Part shown: positions 18,561-29,640 of the stretch, one piece after another
How positions within the stretch are numbered: the stretch's first letter is position 1
How the letters are laid out: each line of letters begins with the position of its first letter
NCBI GenBank assembly: GCA_046594105.1
Contig: JBKJQB010000060.1
Coordinates: forward strand, 1-50,918
Length of the DNA stretch: 50,918 bases
Origin: JBDSGC01 sp046594105
GTDB lineage: Bacteria; Acidobacteriota; Thermoanaerobaculia; Gp7-AA8
Direction: 5' to 3'
Notes under the pieces: model-generated
Seen by the model: only the letters and a program-made list of their open reading frames with translations
What the model was told of the DNA's origin: nothing
The model's database searches: none
Position numbers and translations under genes: made by a program

Positions 18561-18932
18561 AACCGGCTGGTCAGCTTCGCTCCGGCCATGCTGGACGCAG
18601 TGTGTCCGCCCACCCCAAAAACGCTTCCCGCACTGGACGCAAACGCCCAATGGGTGGCTTCACCGGCATCACGGTGATTCCATAACCATCGCGGAGCGCG
18701 ATCGAGCTGGCGGGCGGTGACCCACCATTAAACCGGTCGAAGGCTCCGGGGGTCCAAATGCGCCGTGTTCAACTTGACTGCACGTCCGCGTGGTAAGCTA
18801 CCGCCTTAGGACAAATCCAGTACGCGCGGCCGCTTCTTTCGAGTTCGGAAGTGATGGGCTGCGTTCGATGAGCAGTGAACGCCCAACAGGTGCACCGTCT
18901 GCAATCTTCTACTCCGCATGGTGGAGGCCTCA
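18561..18932. other. Spacer upstream of the beta-helix protein
   Basis: Residual insertion-sequence-like DNA followed by the leader of the next gene. I see no other gene. GGAGG at 18921-18925 serves the start at 18933. Confidence 0.35.
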
Positions 18933-20951
18933 ATGCGAATCAAGCGGTTAATTCCGTTGCGCTCCCTGGTTCTGGCTCTCGCGATTCTTCCGTTGTGGAC
19001 AACCGCAGCCCTCGCGACCACGTATTACGTGAACGTCGCCACCGGAAACGATTTGAATAACGGGACTTCGCCCAGCACGCCGTTCAAGTGGATCACCAAA
19101 GCGACTGGCAGCGGAATTGTCACCGGCGTCGCGGTTTCAGGCGACACGATCTACGTAGCGCCGGGAACACACCCTTGGGCACTACCACCCTGCTGAGGGA
19201 ACCCCACGCTCTCAGGTGAGAGCTATCCGATCGTGATCAAGGCAGGCGTTCAACTCATCGGAACGGGCGGCGCGTCCGTGACGATCCTCGATGCAACCGC
19301 CGCGAATCCCCGGGTTCGCGTGGTAGAGACCATTGGCGGTTCGTCCCTGACCCTGCTTCAGGGCTTCACCATCACCGGTGGCGTCGCGCCGGTGGAGCAG
19401 ACTGGTAACGATGTCCACGGCGGTGGAATTTACGCGAATGGCGCGACCATCTCTCGCAATATCATCACGGGCAATCAGGCGAGAGGAACCAATGGCGGCG
19501 GTACCCGGCCGAACACGGGTGGCACGGCGTTCGGCGGCGGCATCTACGCCCTTTCGAGCGTCATCGTCAACAACGTCATTCGCAACAATACGGCTGTCGG
19601 AGGCACCGGGTTTTCCAACGCAAATGGTGGCAATGCACGTGGCGGCGGCGTTTCTTCCTCGGGAGCGGGCGCGTCGGTGACGAATAATACGTTCAATGCC
19701 AATAGTGCCACTGCGGGTGCCGGCGCGGGAACCGGCATCGCTGGCGCAGGATTTGCCGGTGGGTTCGACACCGATACTTCGACGACTGGCGCGAATAACA
19801 TCTTCAGCAACAACACGGCTGCAGGAGCGACAACCCAGGGCGCGGTGACCGGCCCGGTGACGCACACGAACAGCCTGTTCTTCAACAACACTCCCGGTGG
19901 CGATGGCAACACCGGTCTCTCTCCGATCTTCGCCGATCCGCAGTTTATCTCTGCGACCGATCTCCACATCCCCTCGACCTCGCCCGCGAAGGGCACCGGC
20001 ACCGCCACGGGTGCGCCGGCGACTGACCTCGACGGTGTGACGCGTCCGAACCCGCCCAGCATCGGCGCCTACGAGCCACCGATACCACCAGCGACGCATT
20101 TCAGCGTCACCGGCCCCACGAGCACAACGAGCGGCACCTCGTTCAGCGTGACGGTCACCGCTCTGGATGCCAGCAACATCACTGCGACCAACTACCGGGG
20201 CACGGTTCATTTCACGAGCAGCGATGGAACGGCGACGTTGCCTGTCGACTACGCCTTCACGAGTGGCGATTCGGGGGTCCACACGTTCAGCGTCACTTTG
20301 CGGACGGTCGGCACTCAATCCGTGACGGCCACCGATACGGTCACGTCGACGATCAACGGCTCGGCGAACGTGCAGGTCCCCGCTACATTCGGGGCTCCGC
20401 CGAACTTCTCGGCGACAGCGACGTCAACAACGCAAGTCAGCCTGTTGTGGTCGGCCGTGGGCGGCGCGACTCGCTACGAAGTTGCTCGAAACTCCGGCGC
20501 AGGCTTCATCACGATCGTGATGCCCACCAGCGCGTTCTACGTCGACACCGTTTCTGCCAATGCGAGCTACGTCTACAAAGTCCGCGCGGTCGATGCCGCA
20601 AACGTGACGTCTGCGTACAGCAATCCCGATGTCGCGACGACCGTCATCTTCACCAATGACCCGCTCATCGTCAGGACCACGGTCGTTAAGGCCGCGCACC
20701 TCACGGAGCTCCGCGCAGCAGTGAATGCGATTAGTGTCACCGCCGGACTCGGTCCGATCACGGTTACCGACTCCAGCGCTGCCGGAGTGACGATCAAAGC
20801 GATCCACGTTCGCGAGCTTCGTCTGGCACTCGATGCATCCCGGTCGACCCTGGGCTTGACGCCCATCACCTACACTGATTCGACACTGACGGCCGGCACG
20901 ACTGTCGCGAAGGCCGTACATTTCCAGCAGTTGCGCGATGGAGTCAAGTGA
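18933..20951 (+). pseudogene. Secreted parallel beta-helix protein with FN3 and ELR-repeat C-terminus, interrupted by an in-frame TGA
   Basis: The start ATG 18933 has GGAGG 7 bases upstream and a signal peptide (MRIKRLIPLRSLVLALAILP...). The mature protein begins 'TTYYVNVATGNDLNNGTSPS' and 'GDTIYVAPGTH', typical of right-handed beta-helix proteins. At 19194-19196 a TGA interrupts the frame; the same frame then continues 'SYPIVIKAGVQLIGTGG' and a Gly/Asn-rich beta-helix with DUF1565/PbH1-like turns to about 20070, then a bacterial Ig-like domain, an FN3 domain and the triple K-A-x-H-x-x-x-L-R module (20664-20951). The sequence 19165-19196 reads better one frame over, so paired small indels are as likely as a true nonsense change. 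If expressed, the product is secreted or surface bound. Confidence 0.7.
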
Positions 20952-21063
20952 TCTCGAAGTGATTCGTTGTTCGGCGGTTCCGCAAAGTCCCAGTGGCGGC
21001 GGGGGACAGCCGGTGCACAGTTCCAGGCCCTCGAGGCGATCCGGCCCGGCGACGTAGCTCTGA
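20952..21063. other. Short convergent spacer
   Basis: Lies between the stop of the beta-helix gene and the stop of the minus-strand twin-CX9C gene. No obvious intrinsic terminator is seen. Confidence 0.3.
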
Positions 21064-21471
21064 CTAAAGAACCACCAGTTCCTTTTTGCCGGCGACCCGG
21101 ACCTGATCTCCGGAGAGCTCGAAGCAGAATCGAGAGAGCTCTTCGTTTGTGAAGTCGTCCCAGGCGCGGCAGGTCTCGTAGAACATGTATTGCACGTCGC
21201 AGCAGAGACGGGCCTTCTCGCTTTGCTGGCGCTCCAGTTGCCAGGTGTTGGCGCGCTCCTCGAGCTCGAGGGGCGTGAGCTCCGCGGCGTTGCCGATCTG
21301 CTCCGAGTATCGCCACCGCAGCTCGTCCGGCGAGTCACGATGAAAACCGCGGCAGAGGATGTTGCGTTCGGCGGCGATCCGGCAGACGGACTTGCCATCT
21401 TCCTGCATCAGGATGAGGTCTCGCCGGATGCGCGCCACAGCCGCTTCGCGTGTGATCACGTTCTGAGTCAA
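21064..21471 (-). CDS. Small twin-CX9C protein, paralogue A
   Basis: A 135-residue soluble, mostly helical, charged protein. Four cysteines fall in two CX9C pairs: Cys30-Cys40 and Cys91-Cys101, separated by 50 residues. The paralogue at 41843-42244 has the same pairs at identical spacing (34-44 and 95-105). Shared blocks are 'C-x-(I/L)-A-A-E', 'G-F-x-R-x-S-x-x-E-L-R', 'W-Q-L-x-R-Q', 'C-D-V-Q' and 'W-(D/E)-D-F'. I do not recognise the family. The cysteines could form disulfides or bind metal or an Fe-S cluster; there is no export signal, so metal or redox switching in the cytoplasm is the better guess. The TTG start at 21471 overlaps the stop of the upstream ATP-grasp gene (TTGA), so the two are coupled. 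Confidence 0.7.
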   Translation of the reverse strand: MTQNVITREAAVARIRRDLILMQEDGKSVCRIAAERNILCRGFHRDSPDELRWRYSEQIGNAAELTPLELEERANTWQLERQQSEKARLCCDVQYMFYETCRAWDDFTNEELSRFCFELSGDQVRVAGKKELVVL

Positions 21472-23120
21472 TGGATCCTCCCGCTGGCCCCAGGGTTCAG
21501 AAGGTGCTGTGGCGGCACGGCGGATCGGAGACCGCCGGCGGCGTCCGGCGGCGGGCCGAGTGCAGCCAGAGTTGTCTCGAACGTTGTGCCATCCACATCT
21601 TCCGAACGGGTGGGGCTGGTCTCCCGGTTGAGTACATCAATGGTGGTTGCGAAGAGCCGCTCCGCTTCGTCGCGGTCATCGCCGATTGCGGTCATTCCGA
21701 ATTTTCCGAACTGGGAGACGGCGCCGATCATGTGGAACACTACGCCTGTGCCGGTGCGGTGGTTGAAGCCGAGACGGTTCTCCGTGATGATCTCGATCAG
21801 ATCCTCCGGCAGCAGCCCGCGATACCGCTCCGACTGCACGTTGTCGGAGGCGCGGTAGTACTTGGCGCGACCATCCGGAGCATGAAGCAGTCCGGTCTCC
21901 CGGTTGAGCTCTCCACCGGTCAGAAAGCGCAGCGCGAGCATCGGGTGCGTGGTGCCACCCATGCGCAGGTTCACCTCCAGCGCGGTCAGGCTCCAGCTCG
22001 TCTCCGGCGATTGGCGCGTGGCCAGGAAGTCGACCGAGAAGCGCCCGATCACTCCCTTCTGAGCCAGCACCTCCGCCACACAGACGCCCAGCCGCTGCAC
22101 TTCGTTGCGATACTCGCTGTCGGCGGGGAAAAGGCATCCGAGAAACACCTGCCCCGAGGATCCGCCGAGGATCTGCTCGTGAGTGGAAGCGAGGATGATC
22201 TCACCACGGGGATTGATGCGCAGCTGGACGCTGGGCGATCGCACCTCAGTGGCCTCGATCAGCTCTTCGGCCACGCCCCCGATCCGCGCGAAGCTGGCCA
22301 GGTAGGTCGCCGACGTCTGGCCCTGCATGGCCAGGGATAGCCGGTCCAGTGCGTCCCCGATGGTGGCCGGGTTGCAAAGGGTTGGGTACGTGAAGGTGGC
22401 GTTCCCTTCGCCCGAGAATCCGTGATCCAGCTTCAGAATGGCGCGGCGGAGATGGGGTCGCCGCGCACGCAGTGCCAGGAGTGCGGCCACCACTTCTTCC
22501 ACGCTGTGGAGATTTTCCTGGCCGTCAGGATGCTGGACGCCTGCTTGGCGAAAGAGCTGGCGGCTGCCGGACTTGGTACCCCAGATGGCGTGATCGGGAT
22601 CGGGCGCGTTCAGCGGGATGCCCAGGTGCACGGAGAGCTGGCGCTCCAGCGGCGTGGAGTTGAAGACGGTGAGGTACGCGCGATCCGGGTCGCCCATGCT
22701 GGCGCGGATGCGAGCCAGTGCGCGCGGGCGTTCCAGAATCTTCTCGGTCAACGAGCGAAGCGAGCTGTCGTATACGCACAACAGCGTGAGGCGGGCGCGC
22801 GCGTGGCTGGCCGGGATGCCCACCAGCAGTTGCAGGTAGTAGTCGAGCACCATGGGATGGATCGGCTGCGAGGTGACGTACACCACCCGCGCCCGAGGAT
22901 TGCGAAGGCGCATCAGGAGGAAGAGGAGCCGTTCTTCGTAGAAGGGCATGCCCTCGATTTTCGTCATCTCCGATTGATCCAGCGTGAGCGACGGAACGAT
23001 GACCGATGTGTAGGCTTCCGTGTCGCCGGGGAAGACGATGTCCCACAGGCCGGCCAGTCGCGATTTGAGAAGCTCGAACTGCTCGAGCTCCTGGGCGTGT
23101 GGGATCAGGCAGGCAGTCAT
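21468..23120 (-). CDS. ATP-grasp peptide-ligase-like protein (PGM1-related)
   Basis: About 550 residues from ATG 23120; the frame is open to GTG 23171, but the ATG begins a more typical N-terminus (MTACLIPHAQELEQFELLKS). The N-terminal part (1-170) holds 'IVPSLTLDQSEM' and 'PFYEERLLFLLMRLRNPRAR'. The C-terminal ATP-grasp part has 'RAILKLDHGFSGEGNATFTY', 'RFSVDFLAT' and 'ALEVNLRMGGTTHPMLAL', with the metal-binding E-x-N. This layout is what I know from proteins annotated as PGM1-related peptide ligases, which join amino or carboxyl groups using ATP; the substrate here is unknown. It overlaps the twin-CX9C gene by four bases, which suggests that small protein as a partner or substrate. A near match to the local CRP-like box lies about 60 bases upstream (23180-23193). 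Confidence 0.75.
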   Translation of the reverse strand: MTACLIPHAQELEQFELLKSRLAGLWDIVFPGDTEAYTSVIVPSLTLDQSEMTKIEGMPFYEERLLFLLMRLRNPRARVVYVTSQPIHPMVLDYYLQLLVGIPASHARARLTLLCVYDSSLRSLTEKILERPRALARIRASMGDPDRAYLTVFNSTPLERQLSVHLGIPLNAPDPDHAIWGTKSGSRQLFRQAGVQHPDGQENLHSVEEVVAALLALRARRPHLRRAILKLDHGFSGEGNATFTYPTLCNPATIGDALDRLSLAMQGQTSATYLASFARIGGVAEELIEATEVRSPSVQLRINPRGEIILASTHEQILGGSSGQVFLGCLFPADSEYRNEVQRLGVCVAEVLAQKGVIGRFSVDFLATRQSPETSWSLTALEVNLRMGGTTHPMLALRFLTGGELNRETGLLHAPDGRAKYYRASDNVQSERYRGLLPEDLIEIITENRLGFNHRTGTGVVFHMIGAVSQFGKFGMTAIGDDRDEAERLFATTIDVLNRETSPTRSEDVDGTTFETTLAALGPPPDAAGGLRSAVPPQHLLNPGASGRIH

Positions 23121-23179
23121 GACCTGCGGATCAGAACAGAAGCGGCGCGACTCAACGATGAGAGTGCGCACAGCAGGCA

Positions 23180-23193
23180 GTGATGAACGTTAC
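23180..23193. promoter_or_regulatory. Near-match GTGA-N6-TCAC box before the ATP-grasp gene
   Basis: GTGATGAACGTTAC differs from GTGA-N6-TCAC at one position. It lies 59 bases upstream of the ATP-grasp ATG (23120, minus strand), within the spacing range of the perfect boxes in this island. A Crp/Fnr binding site is inferred. Confidence 0.35.
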
Positions 23194-23316
23194 ATGGCGG
23201 GGGATGCGCCACCAGGGTCAGAGCTGTGAAATCGTCTTCATCTCCGATCGCCGCTCCCGCTCGGTCAATTCAGCCGCGTCTGCTCTGGCTCAGCTGCGGA
23301 GCGAATACGTCGCCAG

Positions 23317-23330
23317 GTGACGTGCATCAC
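23317..23330. promoter_or_regulatory. Perfect GTGA-N6-TCAC palindrome before the Crp/Fnr gene
   Basis: GTGACGTGCATCAC is a perfect CRP-type palindrome, 83 bases upstream of the Crp/Fnr ATG (23414). The same box recurs before genes across the island, which suggests autoregulation of the regulator. It also lies in the divergent region with the ATP-grasp operon. Confidence 0.65.
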
Positions 23331-23413
23331 CCGTTGATGTGCTCAGCCCACCCGTCGGGGTGGGGCCGGTTGCTGACGGCGGTGCCATCTTGATGTGCGA
23401 AGGAGCCTCCCCC

Positions 23414-24133
23414 ATGCCCTCACCCTACAACCTGGACATTCACGATCACTGCACCGACTGTACGGTCCGAAAGGATCGGCTTTTCTGCAATATGTCGGAC
23501 GGGACCATGGCGGCGCTCGACGCGCTCAAGTTCACCAGCGTGTACCCCAAGGGGTCGGTTCTCTTCGTGGAGGGAGAGCAGCCACGCGGCGTGTTCATCC
23601 TCTGCAGTGGCAGGGCCAAGCTGACCACCTCTTCGACGGAGGGAAAGACTTTGATCGTGAAGATCGCCGAGGCTGGCGAAGTCCTGGGGGCCAGCGCGGC
23701 GATCCTGGGAACGCCGTACGAGGTCTCCGCGGAGACGCTGGAGCCGGGGCAGGTGAATTTCGTCAAGCGCGAGGACTTTCTCCGCTTTCTCAACGCGCAC
23801 TTGGAGGCCTGCATGCACACAGCGCAGCATCTGAGCGAGAAGGTTCACTCGGCCCAGCGGGAGATCCGCTCGCTCGGGCTGGCCCAGACCACCTCCGAGA
23901 AGCTGGCCCGCCTGCTGCTGGACTGGTGCGCGCGCTCGGGCGAGGTGACCGAAGCAGGGACCCGTCTGCAGGTGTTGCTGACGCACGAAGAGATCGCCCA
24001 GATGATCGGGACCACGCGCGAGACGGTGACCCGGCTGCTGAGCGATTTCAAGCGGCGCAAGATCGTCGCGGTGAAGGGATCGAGCGTCTTCGTCATGAAG
24101 AAGGGTCAGCTCGAATCCATGGTCAGCATCTGA
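23414..24133 (+). CDS. Crp/Fnr-family transcription regulator with an N-terminal cysteine cluster
   Basis: A 239-residue protein; ATG 23414 has GAAGGAG 8 bases upstream. Residues 13-25 contain C-x2-C-x8-C ('CTDCTVRKDRLFC'), like the Fe-S-binding region of Fnr; Cys64, Cys133 or Cys172 could be the fourth ligand. A cyclic-nucleotide-binding-type beta-barrel follows (about 35-125), then a long dimer helix (125-165) and a winged HTH (about 170-225). The recognition helix reads T-R-E-T-V-T-R (201-207), the same R-E-x-x-x-R contacts that E. coli CRP uses on GTGA half-sites. Known family roles are oxygen, NO or redox sensing and activation or repression. It is probably the regulator of the GTGA-N6-TCAC boxes found around it, including its own promoter. 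Confidence 0.9.
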   Translation: MPSPYNLDIHDHCTDCTVRKDRLFCNMSDGTMAALDALKFTSVYPKGSVLFVEGEQPRGVFILCSGRAKLTTSSTEGKTLIVKIAEAGEVLGASAAILGTPYEVSAETLEPGQVNFVKREDFLRFLNAHLEACMHTAQHLSEKVHSAQREIRSLGLAQTTSEKLARLLLDWCARSGEVTEAGTRLQVLLTHEEIAQMIGTTRETVTRLLSDFKRRKIVAVKGSSVFVMKKGQLESMVSI

Positions 24134-24165
24134 ATCCATGCTCAGCATCTGAATCGACGGTCAGC
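24113..24165 (+). repeat. 19-base tandem repeat (about 2.8 copies) spanning the crp/fnr stop codon
   Basis: The unit GAATCCATGGTCAGCATCT (24113-24131) is followed by a copy with one change (24132-24150) and a partial third copy (24151-24165). The first unit encodes the last residues of the regulator and its stop. It looks like recent slippage duplication. No regulatory role is evident. Confidence 0.6.
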
Positions 24166-24207
24166 TTCGGGGAGAGGATCTCTCGAGAGTGAGAGGCACA
24201 GGCAGGA

Positions 24208-24735
24208 ATGCCTGTTCCGCGCCGGCGGCGTTCTTTGCGCGAGTGGCGCGACGAGGTGGATGCCCAGGTGTCGCTCACTGCGGCGTGTAGCGAGTGTCAC
24301 AGCTGGGCTTCTCCCTACCGGCCTATTGTCTGCCTCGTGGAAACAGATCTCAGCGAAGCGCTTCTGGCATCGTCGGCGACTCTGCAGCACCGAGCGGGCG
24401 GCGAAATGCTGTTCATGGAAGGGGAGGCGCCGGCCGGTGTCTACGTTCTGCGGTCCGGCGAAGTGGACCTGCTCTTCGCCACGCGCAACGGAACGGTGAA
24501 GCCTCTGCGCATGGCCACAGCCGGGCGCATCCTCGGGCTCAGTGCGGTCGTCATGGGACAGATCCACGATTGCTCTGCCACCACACGGTTGCCGTGCGAG
24601 GTCGGGTTCATTGCACGCGACGAGATGCTGCGGCTCCTCGATCAGTGTCCGGAAGTCTGGCCCGGCGTTCTCCGCGTATTGAGCAACGATGTGAACGCCG
24701 TCTACGACGATCTGCGCACCCTGGCTCTGGGGTGA
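24208..24735 (+). CDS. Cyclic-nucleotide-binding-domain protein without a DNA-binding domain
   Basis: A 175-residue protein. Residues about 50-145 are a CNBD-type barrel ('GGEMLFMEGEAPAGVYVLRS', 'GRILGLSAVVMGQIHDCSAT'), and a helix follows that matches the Crp dimer helix, but the chain ends before any HTH. The N-terminus carries C27-x2-C30-x11-C42, comparable to the cysteine motif of the Crp/Fnr gene just upstream. It therefore looks like a sensor module without DNA binding, possibly a partner, decoy or heterodimer subunit of that regulator. It starts 74 bases after the regulator and is probably co-transcribed. Its stop codon overlaps the box before nifJ. Confidence 0.75.
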   Translation: MPVPRRRRSLREWRDEVDAQVSLTAACSECHSWASPYRPIVCLVETDLSEALLASSATLQHRAGGEMLFMEGEAPAGVYVLRSGEVDLLFATRNGTVKPLRMATAGRILGLSAVVMGQIHDCSATTRLPCEVGFIARDEMLRLLDQCPEVWPGVLRVLSNDVNAVYDDLRTLALG

Positions 24736-24745
24736 CGGACATCAC
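24732..24745. promoter_or_regulatory. Perfect GTGA-N6-TCAC palindrome before nifJ
   Basis: GTGACGGACATCAC lies 57 bases upstream of the NifJ ATG and overlaps the stop codon of the CNBD gene. A second, looser palindrome (GATGA-N6-TCATC, 24753-24768) lies just downstream. These are candidate Crp/Fnr sites controlling pyruvate:ferredoxin oxidoreductase. Confidence 0.65.
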
Positions 24746-24802
24746 CACCACGGATGACGCCGATCATCCCAGTGCGCTGCCCGCCAGTCGTATCGTCGTG
24801 GC

Positions 24803-28366
<3,564 letters not shown>

Positions 28367-28367
28367 A

Positions 28368-28405
28368 GCCGGCACGGCCGGCGGCGTTGGCTCGCCAGGC
28401 GCTCG
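28368..28405 (+). repeat. REP-like repeat copy downstream of nifJ
   Basis: GCCGGCACGGCCGGCGGCG followed by TTGGCTCGCC starts two bases after the NifJ stop. The same core occurs at 46083, 50188 and, inverted, twice in 46825-47045. The palindromic GCCGGC-rich core can form a stem, so it may mark 3' ends or stabilise transcripts. Confidence 0.6.
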
Positions 28406-28422
28406 TGTAAGTTCTAGCCCAG

Positions 28423-28500
28423 GTGTGGTGCGGCCGTCCCGGCCGCCCTGTCAACCGGGAGGAGCTGAGAAAGAGGGCGGCCGGCACCCCCGCACCACAC
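28423..28500. repeat. 27-base inverted repeat, large hairpin
   Basis: Arms 28423-28449 (starting GTGTGGTGCGG) and 28474-28500 (ending CCGCACCACAC) pair with about three mismatches around a 24-base loop. There is no T-run after either arm, so it is not a standard intrinsic terminator. It lies between the convergent nifJ and nitroreductase genes and could end transcription from both sides, or be a miniature inverted-repeat element. Confidence 0.6.
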
Positions 28501-28611
28501 CGGAAAAGGGGCGGGGAGTGAAGTTATGCAAGCACGAGAGATGCTCCGATGAAAGGGGCACAGACAAGGTGTTCGTGCCACACCACGAATGAAAACATCG
28601 CCGTGCGGGCC

Positions 28612-29640
28612 TTACGGGGCTGAGCTCACGACGTCTTCGAGCGGGCGTCGGTGCGTGGGGAGTGCGGAAACGCGCGCTTTGCCGATCCGCAGCAGCAGCT
28701 GCGGTGGTCGTGGCGAAGCGGCCAGCATCTGCACCCGGTCGCGGAGCTCCTCAATCTCGATCGGCTGGTTCAGGAACGAGCATTGAAGGCCTGCCGTGGT
28801 CAGGACGAGCAGGAGCCGCTCCAGGACCTCGCCTGCCCGAATGAGCGAGGGGCGATCGTTGTCTGACGCCACTACGATCAATGCAGCCGAGTGTTCCACG
28901 AGGTCTCGATTGCGCGCTCCGTGGACGATGCCCGCATCGAAGTGCCTCGCGAGCCACGGTGCCGCGGCGGCAAGAATGCTGGGGATTCCGCTGGCTTCGC
29001 TGGAGAGCCCGTCGTCGCCGGCCGGGCGGATCCAGCTGGCCAGCTCGGCTCGCGTCGCTGCAGACGATCGCTGTCTGCGGCTGGCGTACTCGACCAGTTG
29101 CGCAGCCCGACGCTTGTCGTGCGACGAGATCATCCGCAGGGTCTCCGGGAAGCGATCCAGAAGGTCGCGGAGCGTGGAGAGAGCCGGATCGTCGATCGGC
29201 TGGTCGTCGAAGGCGGCACGATTGGTGTGCCGGCGGCGAATGGCTGGAAACAGCGCGATCAGCTCTTCGTCGGGTGCGCAGGTCTCCACGATCGAGAGAT
29301 GTGCCACCGGCGCGCTTTCTTCCCGGCCCGCGGGGTAAAGGACGCTGGTATGGAATCCGAAGTGAGCGGCGGCGATCCGAAAGTTCATGATCGAGGCGCC
29401 GATGCTCATGTGCAACTCGCGTTCGTGCGGGTCCACCTCAGGCATCCGGCGGGAATGATCGGCGTACACATCGATGCCGCCGGAAGTGATGCGAAAGCTC
29501 CAGGGCTGCGTGTTGTGCCCGGAGGGAGCCAGGATGGCGAAGCGCAGAAGAAACCGAAGCTGCGCCTCGCGGGAAAGGAGACGGTAAAACTCGGAGTCGT
29601 CGATGCGCCAGGGGTTGCTGCGCCGAGGTTGTCCGGTCAC
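28612..29640 (-). CDS. Acg-type nitroreductase-family FMN protein, paralogue 1
   Basis: A 342-residue protein with the family block 'AILAPSGHNTQPWSFRI' near residue 35, 'FRIAAAHFGFHTS' (about 110), 'RRRHTNRAAF' (about 160) and 'AGLQCSFLNQPIEI' near the C-terminus. These match the Acg/Rv2032 branch of the nitroreductase superfamily: two degenerate nitroreductase-like halves that bind FMN, often without reductase activity, linked to hypoxic dormancy in mycobacteria. The start is GTG 29640, overlapping the upstream radical SAM stop (GTGA), so the two are translationally coupled. A paralogue lies at 39633-40733, also in this island. Confidence 0.85.
   Translation of the reverse strand: MTGQPRRSNPWRIDDSEFYRLLSREAQLRFLLRFAILAPSGHNTQPWSFRITSGGIDVYADHSRRMPEVDPHERELHMSIGASIMNFRIAAAHFGFHTSVLYPAGREESAPVAHLSIVETCAPDEELIALFPAIRRRHTNRAAFDDQPIDDPALSTLRDLLDRFPETLRMISSHDKRRAAQLVEYASRRQRSSAATRAELASWIRPAGDDGLSSEASGIPSILAAAAPWLARHFDAGIVHGARNRDLVEHSAALIVVASDNDRPSLIRAGEVLERLLLVLTTAGLQCSFLNQPIEIEELRDRVQMLAASPRPPQLLLRIGKARVSALPTHRRPLEDVVSSAP

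Noticed and set aside
18774..18800. TTGACT ... TAAGCT as a sigma70 promoter for the beta-helix gene
   Set aside because: The spacing is about 14 bases, too short for a normal promoter.
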